Source of the DNA: Lentisphaerota bacterium
GTDB taxonomy: Bacteria; Verrucomicrobiota; Kiritimatiellia; UBA8416; JAIOPI01
Direction of reading: 5' to 3'
NCBI GenBank assembly: GCA_021413965.1
Contig: JAIOPI010000026.1
Coordinates: forward strand, 27,957 to 91,956
DNA length: 64,000 nt
Shown here: one piece after another, positions 1 to 7,719 of the stretch
How the letters are laid out: every line of letters starts with the position of its first letter
Position numbering within the stretch: position 1 is the stretch's first letter
The notes under the pieces: model-generated
Told to the model about the DNA's origin: nothing
Database searches by the model: none
What the model saw: the letters and a program-made list of their open reading frames with translations, nothing else
Translations under genes and position numbers: made by a program

Positions 1-687
1 GAGGTCGTATGCCGGCGTCAGGACGTAGTCTCCGAACTCGCTTTCGAAGAGCGAGAAGTTCTTGAGGTGCGCGTCGCCATTTGAGAAGACGTAATTGAAA
101 GCGATCCGCGCGAACAGCTTCTCAACGTCCACCGGATAGGCTTTGCCGTACTGCTTGAGGATGCGGCCGACCTCCTCGTAGCTCGCGTCGTATTTATAGT
201 TCCGACCAGCCGTTTCTTCTGTCCGGTTGGAAAGCTGGCAGAAGTCCTCCTGGCCGATCTTGACGCCCCCGCGGCGGTCGAACCGGCGGGTGATGTAGGC
301 GAACTCTCCATCCGCGAAATAGATGCAGGCATTGACGGCCGAAGCAATCCCCATGATTTGTGACGCAATCTGCATCGTGAGGTGTTCGTTGGCAGGCACC
401 TCGGCCTTGAAGCGGGGGATGTCGGCCGACGGAATCGGCTTCAGGATGTATTCGCCGTCCTTCTCCGTGGGTATGAGTGTTCCGCGCACCAGTTTCAGGG
501 ATATCTTGTCCTGAATGCCCGAGATGGACATGTGCTGCGCGGCCTTCATGCGGAATTCGACGACATCCGTGCGATTGAAGGTCAACCGGTGAGGAAACTT
601 CCGATCGGCGCCAGCCAAATGACGTTCCGCGACGGGGCTGTAGCCCTCGTGCGGGATATCCGCCAGCGTTGACATGCAGCGGTGCAT
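1..687 (-). CDS. hipT: HipT-type serine/threonine kinase toxin, 3' end outside the window
   Basis: The open frame of 229 codons runs off the left edge, so the C-terminus is missing. The visible part is clearly the HipA kinase fold: a Gly-rich SISGIQDK loop (Ser54, Ser56), an ILKP strand, VPANEH, ITRRFDR, the catalytic-loop-like NGDAHLKN at 203-210 and the metal-site Asp in PAYDL at the edge. In the family this kinase phosphorylates a translation factor or aminoacyl-tRNA synthetase and arrests growth; the SxS serines are autophosphorylation sites. The frame lacks the N-terminal subdomain of classical HipA, which is encoded separately just upstream. That makes this HipT of a tripartite HipBST system rather than two-gene HipAB. 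The ATG directly follows the upstream stop and has GGAGG five bases ahead of it, so the genes are translationally coupled. The cellular target is unknown. Confidence 0.9.
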   Translation of the reverse strand, partial: MHRCMSTLADIPHEGYSPVAERHLAGADRKFPHRLTFNRTDVVEFRMKAAQHMSISGIQDKISLKLVRGTLIPTEKDGEYILKPIPSADIPRFKAEVPANEHLTMQIASQIMGIASAVNACIYFADGEFAYITRRFDRRGGVKIGQEDFCQLSNRTEETAGRNYKYDASYEEVGRILKQYGKAYPVDVEKLFARIAFNYVFSNGDAHLKNFSLFESEFGDYVLTPAYDL

Positions 688-1017
688 CTACGCCTCCGTT
701 TCCTCGACCACGGTGACGGCGCCGACCGTGTCGCTGTGCGCGGTCTTGAGCAGGCGGCCGAAGTGGTCGTTCTCATCCAGCTTCAGTTTCCGGCACTGGG
801 TCTCCTTCAGAATGCCCTCCGCCAGGAGCCCAAAGAAGAATGGGAACAGAACCTTGGACGTGTAGGGGTCGGGCCGCTTGGGGAGGGTCAGGCTGATCGG
901 CCGTGTCCCCGATGAGGCCAGGTACCCGGCGTCATAGGTGAATCGGTAGCCGTCCGACACCTCCTCAATGCGTCCGGCGAACGTGCCGCCGCACAAGACT
1001 CTTCCCTTCCGGCTCAC
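688..1017 (-). CDS. hipS: HipS, stand-alone HipA N-terminal subdomain
   Basis: This 109-residue protein corresponds to the N-terminal subdomain of HipA. Recognisable pieces are an AGRIEE strand, ARPLS-like RPISLTLP, an FFFGLLAEG segment and the terminal SDTVGAVTVVEE, which matches the GRDSVGAVTL region of HipA. It then stops exactly where the HipA kinase domain would continue. In characterised HipBST loci the separated HipS acts as the antitoxin for HipT while HipB augments and represses; that role is taken from the family. Translation starts at GTG three bases after the hipB stop. The TAG stop abuts the hipT ATG, so the three genes form one tightly packed operon. Confidence 0.85.
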   Translation of the reverse strand: MSRKGRVLCGGTFAGRIEEVSDGYRFTYDAGYLASSGTRPISLTLPKRPDPYTSKVLFPFFFGLLAEGILKETQCRKLKLDENDHFGRLLKTAHSDTVGAVTVVEETEA

Positions 1018-1020
1018 GGC

Positions 1021-1227
1021 TTACTTCTCCTTGATCTGGATACGAAGCTCCATCCCCAGCGCCTGCAGTACCCGATCTAGAGTCGCGACGGTGGGATTGC
1101 CCTTCCCGGCCTCAATATTGCTGAGTGTGTGAACGGCGATACCCGAGATTTCACTCAGTGAGCGCTGATCAACACCAAGCGACGTACGCCGCTTCTTGAT
1201 CAATTCACCCGCATCTTCTATATTCAT
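1021..1227 (-). CDS. hipB: HipB-like XRE-family DNA-binding protein
   Basis: This is a 68-residue single-domain XRE helix-turn-helix protein. The pattern RRTSLGVDQRSLSEISGI followed by HTLSNIEAGKGNPT is the standard recognition core, and LDRVLQALGMEL closes the domain as in HipB. It is the first gene of the hipBST operon and would bind DNA as a dimer to repress the operon. An 18-bp perfect palindrome covers its start codon and is the obvious operator candidate. No strong Shine-Dalgarno precedes the ATG, so expression may be weak or leader-dependent. Confidence 0.85.
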   Translation of the reverse strand: MNIEDAGELIKKRRTSLGVDQRSLSEISGIAVHTLSNIEAGKGNPTVATLDRVLQALGMELRIQIKEK

Positions 1228-1238
1228 TTAAATGAATA
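1221..1238. promoter_or_regulatory. Palindromic operator candidate over the hipB start
   Basis: TATTCATTTAAATGAATA is a perfect 18-bp palindrome. The hipB ATG lies inside it. Binding by HipB here would block initiation of its own operon. The palindrome is seen directly; its function as an operator is inferred from HipB autoregulation in other systems. Confidence 0.5.
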
Positions 1239-1602
1239 ATGCGCTTGGGCTTCCGGTTTGGCAAGCAATGTCTTTCTGCAGATTCATCATAGTGAACATG
1301 GACAAGTGTGTCATCCTACACCGCAGTTGCCACCATAGGTCTCTATGGCGTTTGATTCGTCCGGGTCCTGGTTTCAGGCGAGCATTGACCTGCTTCAGTC
1401 GTACAGCAGGAGCCTCGATTGCTCGGGGCATCTCAAACAGGACGGCAACGGTCGGCCCACGTGGATCAGTTCAAGCCGATGGCGGGAAGGTCGGCGGAAT
1501 GCCTGACGGCCAGCCTGCCCCAGTCTTGAATACGCCGAATTTGTTCCTGGTGATCCGTGATGTCGGCAAGATCAAGGGCCTCCCACTGGATGGTCAGCAC
1601 TG
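1239..1602. other. Non-coding stretch upstream of hipBST
   Basis: No credible gene is visible in either strand. Short open frames here lack ribosome-binding sites and recognisable motifs. The part nearest hipB should carry the operon promoter, but no clear -35/-10 pair stands out. Confidence 0.4.
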
Positions 1603-2109
1603 GTGGACGCGCTAAAGCGTCGCCGTCTGGCGTTAGGCATGACCCAGCAGGACGTAGCTCTGAGACTCGGCTGTTTCCGGACGCGCGTCGGAAAATGGGA
1701 ACAACGAGAAGTCAGGATCGACATTCTGGATTTCGTGCGCTTGTGCACGATCTACAAGCTGAACCTCAACCGGCTGCTCGCCGAGTTGCGGGTGAAGGAC
1801 CCGCCCTGCACGGGCGGGTCCTTCTTTTACCTATCAAGGGTTCACAGTCAAAACGCACGGCCGTTGGTGACGGTGGGCGCGCCATACAATCCCTTGTCGA
1901 ATCCCCGCCCGAACCTGCAATCCTTTGTCGCTTTCCGACAATGGCTTGCGACTTTTCGACAAACCGTTGCACGAATCGCCGCTTATCGGGGGCGGGCGGC
2001 TCCGGGAGATAATCCGGGAGATTGCGCAGTGCAAATCCAAAGGGGAACCCGGGGTGCGGGGCGCCGCCAAGCCCCTCGTGGGGCGCACGGGACGGGTCCG
2101 TGGGGTTGA
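1603..2109 (+). CDS. XRE-family HTH protein with degenerate C-terminus
   Basis: Roughly the first 60 residues are a convincing XRE helix-turn-helix: LKRRRLALGMTQQDVALRLG, then RVGKWEQREVRI and DFVRLCTIYKLNLNRLLAELR. After that the frame runs straight through a strong terminator hairpin and becomes low-complexity with no protein-like features. The frame starts at GTG with no clear ribosome-binding site. A real gene of this type would be expected to stop just before the hairpin, where a TGA exists in another frame (1792-1794). The original stop has therefore probably been lost by a small indel, leaving a decayed or artificially extended gene. The HTH is solid; whether a functional protein is made is doubtful. 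Confidence 0.5.
   Translation: MDALKRRRLALGMTQQDVALRLGCFRTRVGKWEQREVRIDILDFVRLCTIYKLNLNRLLAELRVKDPPCTGGSFFYLSRVHSQNARPLVTVGAPYNPLSNPRPNLQSFVAFRQWLATFRQTVARIAAYRGRAAPGDNPGDCAVQIQRGTRGAGRRQAPRGAHGTGPWG
1794..1828 (+). terminator. Rho-independent terminator
   Basis: There is a 13-bp perfect stem, GAAGGACCCGCCC with GGGCGGGTCCTTC, and a five-base loop, followed directly by TTTT. This is the most canonical terminator in the window. It lies inside the extended frame of the XRE gene, which argues that the coding region should end just upstream. Confidence 0.85.
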
Positions 2110-2229
2110 GGTGGGTCTTGGCCGATCACCTGTTTCTCCCGTAAACGTTGATCGAATGCGCTTGCCCGCCCGGCTGGCATGCGCATACTGGAACCAGGGC
2201 AGCTTGCATGGAGACCCCGGCAGGGAGCC

Positions 2230-2694
2230 ATGAGTAGGATCGTTACGAGCTTGTTGATCACGTTGTTGGCCGTCACCGCGACGGCGCAGAGCACCAGCCT
2301 GTACAACGCGAATGGCACGTCGGCCGGCCGGGTCGTGCAGCACGGCAACATCACCTACCGCTATGCCTCGAACGGCCAGTCGTTAGGGCGCGCCGTTCAG
2401 TCCGGCAAGACCACCACGTTCTTTGACGCCAGGGGACAATCCGCGGGCCGCGCTCAACAGAACGGGAATGTCACATACTTCACGGGCGCTACCGGGCAGT
2501 CCTTGGGGCGCACCAGGCAGTCGGGGAACACCACGTACTGCTACCAGCCAAACGGACAAAGTGCGGGTCGCGTCGTGACCGGTGCGGGTGGCCTTTACTC
2601 GTACGCCGCCAACGGACGGGCTGTCGGCCGGACTTCCGCCTCGGACGTACCGTCGCCGGTGCTGACGTGGAATATGTGCCCGAGGTCCCATTAG
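2230..2694 (+). CDS. Small secreted repeat protein, NGxSxGR repeats
   Basis: The start at 2230 follows GGGAG and gives a signal peptide (MSRIVTSLLITLLAVTATAQ). The mature part is about six repeats of roughly 21 residues, each ending in a G-x-(S/A)-x-GR turn, as in NGTSAGR, NGQSLGR, RGQSAGR, TGQSLGR, NGQSAGR and NGRAVGR. Each repeat has Thr/Tyr-rich strands between, such as GNITYRY, GNVTYF and GNTTYCY. The pattern resembles short beta-hairpin repeats of secreted or surface proteins, but I do not recognise a named family. The C-terminus loses the pattern at about residue 135. It would be exported by Sec; its role is unknown. Confidence 0.65.
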   Translation: MSRIVTSLLITLLAVTATAQSTSLYNANGTSAGRVVQHGNITYRYASNGQSLGRAVQSGKTTTFFDARGQSAGRAQQNGNVTYFTGATGQSLGRTRQSGNTTYCYQPNGQSAGRVVTGAGGLYSYAANGRAVGRTSASDVPSPVLTWNMCPRSH

Positions 2695-2706
2695 GTCGGA
2701 GCCGGC

Positions 2707-2877
2707 GTGCAGCAAGCGGGTCGACTTCTGGGTGTCCCAACCATCATCCTGGATGCCACTACCTTCACAGAAAGAGGGTATGTCGGGGATGATGTCAGCA
2801 CGATGCTGACGCGTTTGATCGAGACCGCCCACGGCGTGCAACGCGAGCTTCTCACGCTGATCGAGGGCACCGACACC
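2707..2877 (+). pseudogene. ClpX-like AAA+ ATPase remnant with internal deletion
   Basis: The frame contains VPTIILDATTFTERGYVGDD, which matches the ClpX segment between Walker A and Walker B (DATTLTEAGYVGED). It then jumps from TRLIETA directly to HGVQRELLTLIEGTDT, which in ClpX lies after Walker B. The Walker A and Walker B regions are both missing, and the frame continues into unrelated sequence. This is a fragment of a ClpX-like protease ATPase gene that has lost its 5' end, its middle and its 3' end. Confidence 0.6.
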
Positions 2878-2974
2878 TTGGTGCCTATGGACTACGGATT
2901 CAGCGGTCACGGTCCGCGGCTGGGGCTACGGACGGCATCGGGCCGTGACCTAAAGACCACTTGCCCAACCGGTC

Positions 2975-3469
2975 CTACATCTTCACGAACCGCGCACCCG
3001 GTGCCCCGCAGATCGGGCAGCTCGCGGGCGCTTGCCCGATCTCGATGTCGCCGCAGACCGGGCAGAGGTAGAAGTCAGCCGTGAGGTCCTTGCCGGCCTT
3101 CACCGCTTCCAGGGCCGCCGCATAGAGCTTGGCATGCACGGCCTCCGCCTTGGATGCCAGATCCATCATGCGTGCCCCCCGGTGGCTCTCGGCCTTCGCC
3201 TGCTGGATCATCGGCGGGTACATCGTGGTGAATTCGTAGGTCTCGCCATCCAGCGCTGCCTTCAGATTGTCAGCCGTCGAGCCGACTCCGCCCATGGCAT
3301 TGAAATGGCCCAGGGCGTGTATGGTCTCGGCCTCCGCTGCGGCGCGGAACAGCCTGGCCACGATGGGGAACCCATCCTGTTCGGCCTTCTTGGCGAACGC
3401 TGTGTACTTGCGGTTCGCCTGGCTTTCCCCGGCAAACGCTTCCTTCAGATTCGACTGTGTGTCTGGCAT
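2975..3469 (-). CDS. Rubrerythrin
   Basis: This is a 164-residue rubrerythrin. The N-terminal ferritin-like domain has EAFAGESQANRKYTAFA and EAETIHALGH, which carry the carboxylate and His ligands of the diiron site. The C-terminal rubredoxin-like domain has CPVCG (Cys136, Cys139) and CPICG (Cys151, Cys154) holding one iron. In anaerobes the protein reduces hydrogen peroxide in the cytoplasm. The start at 3469 is preceded by AGGAGGAG, the best ribosome-binding site nearby; a longer upstream frame has no such signal. It appears monocistronic. Its presence fits an anaerobic host. Confidence 0.93.
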   Translation of the reverse strand: MPDTQSNLKEAFAGESQANRKYTAFAKKAEQDGFPIVARLFRAAAEAETIHALGHFNAMGGVGSTADNLKAALDGETYEFTTMYPPMIQQAKAESHRGARMMDLASKAEAVHAKLYAAALEAVKAGKDLTADFYLCPVCGDIEIGQAPASCPICGAPGARFVKM

Positions 3470-3815
3470 ATGCTCCTCCTGATGGCTGAACCCAGATTGA
3501 GCGGAATCGACCGGTGACAGTTTCGCAGATGCGGGGACGATGTCAGGCAGAAAGAGTTCTATCCGGCCGGAGATCACCAGTGTTCTCATATAGGGAAGGC
3601 GCCCAGGTCGACTTCGCGACCGCCTGCCTTCTGCAGGATGACGACGGTAAGCACCGATGACAAAAACAGAGAGGGCGTCTGCAAGGACGTGCCGGAGAAG
3701 ACAGAATGGGTGGCCACGGCCGGCACGGATGGACCGCATGCCGTGGCCACCTGGGGCGATGACGTGCGTGCGCTCGGGATCGGGGACGATCAACTTCTGA
3801 TCCCAAATCGGCTAC
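3470..3815. other. Intergenic region upstream of rubrerythrin
   Basis: This should hold the rubrerythrin promoter and leader. Open frames on both strands are short and lack homology or ribosome-binding sites. I see no clear promoter hexamers. Confidence 0.35.
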
Positions 3816-3977
3816 ATGAGCAAGACTGAGCAGAACGTGAAGCTCGATAGCCGCGTCGAGGTGCTCGCCGGCACGCGGCAGGTTGCGGGCGCCACCTTCG
3901 ACGCCGTCAAAGCCAAATTTGCCAGGGCTCGTGCGGCACTGGTGGTTAAGGTCGAGAAGGTTGAACCCCAGCTTTGA
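3816..3977 (+). CDS. Possible 53-residue protein of unknown function
   Basis: An ATG-initiated frame of 53 residues begins MSKTEQNVKLDSRVEVLAG and ends VVKVEKVEPQL. It is rich in Lys, Val and Ala, predicted helical and soluble, with no Cys. Its composition is more protein-like than the shadows around it. No strong ribosome-binding site is seen and I recognise no family. It sits in an eroded region and may be a fragment. Confidence 0.3.
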   Translation: MSKTEQNVKLDSRVEVLAGTRQVAGATFDAVKAKFARARAALVVKVEKVEPQL

Positions 3978-4040
3978 GGCACGCGCCGGCCGCCAAGGAA
4001 TCAGACTGGCTACCGTTGCCCCCTTGAGGCCGCCGGTTGA

Positions 4041-4098
4041 TTATGCCGCTTGCAAAACACCCTTCAATCCGTCGAATGTCCTAAGGAAAGCGGCATAA
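4041..4098. repeat. 11-bp inverted repeat
   Basis: TTATGCCGCTT at 4041-4051 is repeated in inverted orientation as AAGCGGCATAA at 4088-4098, with a 36-base spacer. There is no T-run, so it is not a typical terminator. It could be a recombinase or insertion boundary in this eroded region. Confidence 0.35.
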
Positions 4099-4229
4099 TG
4101 ATTCCAACCGACTGCCCGTGGGCGCGCCATCACGCAGTGCTTCGCTCGCGACCATTGAGAACACCCCGATCGACATCCTCAGGCATTTGGCCCTGCACAT
4201 TCACCACGGAAGGGTGAATATGTGGCCAT

Positions 4230-4574
4230 GTGCCAGCGGACTATCCGTTCTCGAATGACGGCTGCACTGAGGGATGCGCCCGTTGTTTTCCTCAATTTGG
4301 CAAACGGCTCGTGAAGACGTCCAAGCTCTGTTTGTCCGACCGCGGACTGATGGCGCATGTGATCGGCATTCAGTCGGCGGCACCGCGGTGGCATTTCCGC
4401 ACCGCCGCCGGCAAAGATGTGGATTTCGCGCTTGAGGCGCCGGACGGCCGATTGGTTGGCGTCGACGTGAAAGCCTCGGTCCCCTTGCGAACGGACGACT
4501 TTGCGTGCCTGCGCGAACTCGGTGAAATCGTTCCCGTTGACTCCCCACTCCGAGTCTTGCGTCGCATAGAATGA
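4230..4574 (+). pseudogene. DUF4143-domain ATPase remnant (C-terminal part)
   Basis: The frame reads KRLVKTSKLCLSDRGLMAHVIGI, then FRTAAGKDVDFALEAPDGR and VGVDVKASVPLRTDDFACLRELGE. These are successive motifs of the nuclease-like C-terminal domain of AAA ATPases with DUF4143, but the stretch normally lying between the first two is missing. The ATPase domain itself (Walker A/B) is absent. A full-length relative of the same family occurs at 59670-60800. Confidence 0.6.
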
Positions 4575-4585
4575 TCACCTCGACC

Positions 4586-5809
4586 TCACCCCGCGAGATG
4601 CCGCGCTGCCGCTTCGGCGCTGGAAAAGGCGGCTTGGAAATTCAAGCCTCCGATGGGGCCGGTCAGGTCGAGCAGTTCGCCGATCACGAACAAGCCGGGA
4701 TAACGACGCACCTCAAAGGTTCGTCGATCCACGGCTTCCAGCGCTAACCCGCCGGCCGTCACCTCGGCATGGTCCCAGCCAAGAACACCCGAGATGGGAA
4801 CCCGCAATCCCTTCAGCGCATCGACCAGTTTCAGGCGCCGGGTTCGATCCAGTTGATGCAGCGCGGGGTTCTCTTCGGTGATCCCGGCCTGGTGCGCAGC
4901 CGCCCCCAGCACGCGCGCCGGCAAACCCTCGCCGATGGCCCGAATCAAGCGGCAGCCACCGGGCCGGCCTGCCGCATCCACCAGCATCCTTTGCAGTTCC
5001 TGGTCGCTGAGGGTCGGCATAAGGTCCAGCGCGATCGTCCATGTTCCCCCGCGCGCGACGTGGGCAGAGAGGTCCATCGCCCCGGGACCGGACAGACCCA
5101 CATGCGTGAATAGCACGGGACGCGCGCGCCTGGCGATCGTGCGTCCCGCCGCATCGAGGAGACGGGCCTCGGTTTGCGGGAGGCTGATGCCGGACAGCGC
5201 ATGTACCCACGGCGCACTGCTTCGGAGCGGCACCAGCGCGGGAACGGGATCGATCACGGGCAAGTCGAGGGTGCGCAGCCAGGTGTACCCATCGCCGGTG
5301 CAGCCGGTGCGCGGATAGCTGGAGCCACCGGCACAGAGAATCACCTTCTGGCACGTGAAACGGTCCTGCGGTGTGGCCACCGTCCAACCGTCTCCACTTG
5401 GCTCAACAGAACGCACGGCGCTGTCGTACCGTAGGTCCACGCGCGCACTAAGCGCCGCCCGCAACAAGGCGTCCCGGACGTCGATGGCCTTGTCTGAAGC
5501 GGGGAATACTTTCTCCAGCTCAGGCTCTTCGACTGTGGGCACGCCAAGCGCATGAAACCGTTCGCGCACCCTGGCGGGGGGCAGTGCGCGCAAGGCCGGC
5601 TGCATAAAGCGCTCGGCCGGCCCGAACAGGCGCGCCGCCGCATCTGCCGCCAAGGTAGTCGTCAGGTTACAGCGCGTTCCGCCGCTGGCGAGAATCTTGG
5701 TGCCTGCCCGCGACGTCTTCTCGAGCAGCAAGACGCTTCGTCCGCCACGCGCCACGCGTTCGGCAGCCCAAAGTCCGGCAGCACCCGCCCCAATGACAAT
5801 AATATCCAC
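4586..5809 (-). CDS. BaiN/HI0933-family NAD(P)/FAD-dependent oxidoreductase
   Basis: This 407-residue flavoprotein starts with the FAD-binding motif GAGAAG (7-12), followed by LLLEKTSRAGTKILASGGTRCNLT, the signature of the HI0933/YhiN/BaiN family. A second family block near the C-terminus, ITEENP...ISGVLGWDHAEVTAGGLALEAVD and GLFVIGELLDLTGPIGGLNFQAAF, is also intact. Length is normal for the family. Members are cytosolic; BaiN reduces a double bond in bile acids, but most have no known substrate. GTG at 5809 is chosen because GGAGC lies just upstream and the nucleotide-binding motif follows immediately. The gene stands alone between remnants. Confidence 0.9.
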   Translation of the reverse strand: MDIIVIGAGAAGLWAAERVARGGRSVLLLEKTSRAGTKILASGGTRCNLTTTLAADAAARLFGPAERFMQPALRALPPARVRERFHALGVPTVEEPELEKVFPASDKAIDVRDALLRAALSARVDLRYDSAVRSVEPSGDGWTVATPQDRFTCQKVILCAGGSSYPRTGCTGDGYTWLRTLDLPVIDPVPALVPLRSSAPWVHALSGISLPQTEARLLDAAGRTIARRARPVLFTHVGLSGPGAMDLSAHVARGGTWTIALDLMPTLSDQELQRMLVDAAGRPGGCRLIRAIGEGLPARVLGAAAHQAGITEENPALHQLDRTRRLKLVDALKGLRVPISGVLGWDHAEVTAGGLALEAVDRRTFEVRRYPGLFVIGELLDLTGPIGGLNFQAAFSSAEAAARHLAG

Positions 5810-5919
5810 GTTGCTCCAGCCCGCTCAAGAAGCCGCGTCTCCGCCGGTACGGGCACACCCCCGCCAGGTTCCACGGAGGACGCACGTCCATCGCCGTCAG
5901 GGTATCAGAATCCCAGTAT

Positions 5920-6060
5920 GTGCATCCATTTGACTCGCGGTGGTCGCTATAGCTCGATGGACACGCTCGACCCGGCCGCGGGGCCGTCGGGCAACCGGAT
6001 CGTGCCGCGCTTCTCTCCAACCGACACATGGATGAGCCCCGCTTGGTCGTCACCACGTAG
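5920..6060 (-). pseudogene. Possible frameshifted tail of a secreted or hydrolase-type protein
   Basis: On the minus strand one frame reads YTYVVTT, and a neighbouring frame continues QAGLIHVSVGEKRGTIRL and then PAGSSVSIEL before a stop. Joined by one frameshift this resembles a C-terminal beta-sandwich strand pattern of a glycoside hydrolase. The evidence is short and weak. Confidence 0.22.
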
Positions 6061-6074
6061 GTGTAGGTTGCCCC

Positions 6075-6305
6075 TTGGGGGTGGTGGCCATGGTCCAGCC
6101 AGCCGCGCCCATCCGCACGCCGCGTGGCTGGCTTGCGATCGATCACGGCGCGGATGCCCGGAGTCGCTACTGCCTGGGCGCGCTGCTGCTGGACGGCGAT
6201 CGCGTGACGGTTTCCTACGGCGCCTCCGACAGCGTCATCGGCGGGGCCGAGTTCTCGATCCCCGCCCTGCTCGAGCGCATGGTTGCAGGCGTGCGCGTCC
6301 CTTGA
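6075..6305 (+). pseudogene. GH130 glycoside phosphorylase remnant (C-terminal part)
   Basis: The frame reads IRTPRGWLAIDHGAD, RYCLGALLLD, and then directly GDRVTVSYGASDSVIGGAEFS followed by IPALLERM. These correspond to GWLxIYHG, the YxLGAALLD strand and the YYGAADTVIGxA block of GH130 mannoside phosphorylases. Normally about 40 residues (the ILxPE region) lie between the second and third. The 5' part of the gene is missing. It is likely a broken member of the carbohydrate island that follows. Confidence 0.5.
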
Positions 6306-6368
6306 GGCGGGTGGGCGCCAGTCGCTCGCGCATCGTGCGCATTTGCTTCGTGATCCTCTGAGCCTGCC

Positions 6369-6654
6369 TTACCCCATGCGGCGATACCCTGTGGGCGTGG
6401 CACCGACGCGCTGACGGAACGGCTTGATGGGGAGTGCCGTCGTGGTGAAGGTTTCCGGCAGCCGGAGGCGCCGGGCGGCATCGCGCGCCCCATCGTGACA
6501 TTCGCAAGCCGAATCGGGGATCCGTCCATCGCGGGTCTCCACGAATCACAGAATGACAATTATTGGCGCGGATCGGCCATTGAAAATACCGGCAGCTCGG
6601 CGGATGATGGCTGACGATATGACCGTAAGTGACAACAGGCAGACGGGGTTCCAT
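6369..6654 (-). pseudogene. AraC-family regulator remnant
   Basis: In one frame MEPRLPVVTYGHIVSHHP and an NHC-like cupin strand resemble the N-terminal sensor domain of AraC regulators. Near the other end KPFRQRVGATPTGYRRMG and a stop match the extreme C-terminus of the AraC HTH domain (FRRRFGVSPxxYRR). The bulk of the two HTH subdomains between them is gone, and the ends are in different frames. It lies divergent to the URO-D/sulfatase operon, the usual position of a pathway regulator, so that operon may have lost its local control. Confidence 0.42.
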
Positions 6655-6671
6655 CCGTAGGCGGGCGACCG

Positions 6672-7664
6672 ATGAACGGCAGGGAGCGTACACTGGCGGC
6701 GATTCGGCACGAGGTGCCGGACCGGATTCCCATCGACGCGATCGGCATCGAGAACGGGCTGACGGCGGAGCAGCTTGGTCTGGATGGCCGCGTGCTGGCG
6801 GCCGAGGACTTCCGCGGGCCGGCGCCGTTCGATGGCGCGGATGTCATCAACGACTACGGCACAAACCGCGCGTACCCCTTGGCGGAGGCGGCAAGCGTGG
6901 CGGCGGTCGAGTCCTACGCCTGGCCGGATGCCGGCCAGTACGACTTCTCCGGCCTGCGCACCACCGCCACGGCGTGGCAGCGGCAGTACGCCGTGCGCGG
7001 CCCCTACTGGGTCTCCAAGCCCCTGTTCTGCACCACGTGCGGGCTGATGGGCATGGAGACCACGCTGATGACGATGCTCACCGAACCGGCCGTCTACGAA
7101 GCCTGCATCCAGAAGGTCCACGAGTTCTCCATGGATTACGTCCAGCGCTTCCTCGACCATTGTGGCGACGCGCTCGACATTCTGTACCTGGCCGACGACT
7201 TTGCCTCGCAGCGCGGGCTGATGTTCCAACCGGAGCACTGGCGCCGATTCATGAAGCCGCGCTACGCCGCCCTCTTCGAGCTCGGCAAGCGTCGCGGACT
7301 GCCGGTGTGGTTTCATTCCTGCGGCGATATCACCGCCGTGCTGCCGGACCTGATCGACATCGGGATGGACGTGTGGGAGACCGTGCAGTTGCATGCGCTG
7401 CCGCTGTCGCCGCAGGAACTGAAGCGGCAGTTCGGCCGGCACCTCGCGTTCTTCGGCGGCATCAGTACCCAGCGCCTGCCGTTCGCAACCCCCGCCGAGG
7501 TGCGCGATGAAGTTCAGCGCGTCATCGCGGCGCTGGGCGAAGGCGGCGGCTACCTCTGCGGCCCGGATCACCATCTCAAGCCCGATGTCCCGCGGGAAAA
7601 CGCGCTGGCCCTGTTCGCGGCCGCCACGGCATTTCGGGCGCCGGGCGTGACGAACGGCGGGTAG
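6672..7664 (+). CDS. URO-D superfamily protein, MtaA/CmuA-like, with zinc motif
   Basis: This 330-residue protein begins RERTLAAIRHEVPDRIPID, the N-terminal signature of uroporphyrinogen decarboxylase-like proteins. His215 and Cys217 in FHSCGD and Cys296 in YLCGPDHH form the HxC...C zinc motif of MtaA-type cobalamin-dependent methyltransferases, which true HemE enzymes lack. It therefore more likely transfers a methyl group between a corrinoid protein and a thiol or other acceptor than decarboxylates porphyrin. It is the first gene of a three-gene operon with a sulfatase and a second URO-D protein, so a methylated sulfated glycan or its degradation product is a reasonable substrate source. 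No corrinoid protein is encoded nearby. Confidence 0.88.
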   Translation: MNGRERTLAAIRHEVPDRIPIDAIGIENGLTAEQLGLDGRVLAAEDFRGPAPFDGADVINDYGTNRAYPLAEAASVAAVESYAWPDAGQYDFSGLRTTATAWQRQYAVRGPYWVSKPLFCTTCGLMGMETTLMTMLTEPAVYEACIQKVHEFSMDYVQRFLDHCGDALDILYLADDFASQRGLMFQPEHWRRFMKPRYAALFELGKRRGLPVWFHSCGDITAVLPDLIDIGMDVWETVQLHALPLSPQELKRQFGRHLAFFGGISTQRLPFATPAEVRDEVQRVIAALGEGGGYLCGPDHHLKPDVPRENALALFAAATAFRAPGVTNGG

Positions 7665-7719
7665 ACCGGGTAAGCTTCGTGATGCGGGCGCGGTCTTGAT
7701 TCGACAAGGAGAACCCCGG

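Noticed and set aside
6672..7664. Haem-biosynthetic uroporphyrinogen decarboxylase (HemE)
   Set aside because: The HxC...C zinc motif and the catabolic neighbours point to the MtaA/CmuA branch; there are no other haem genes.
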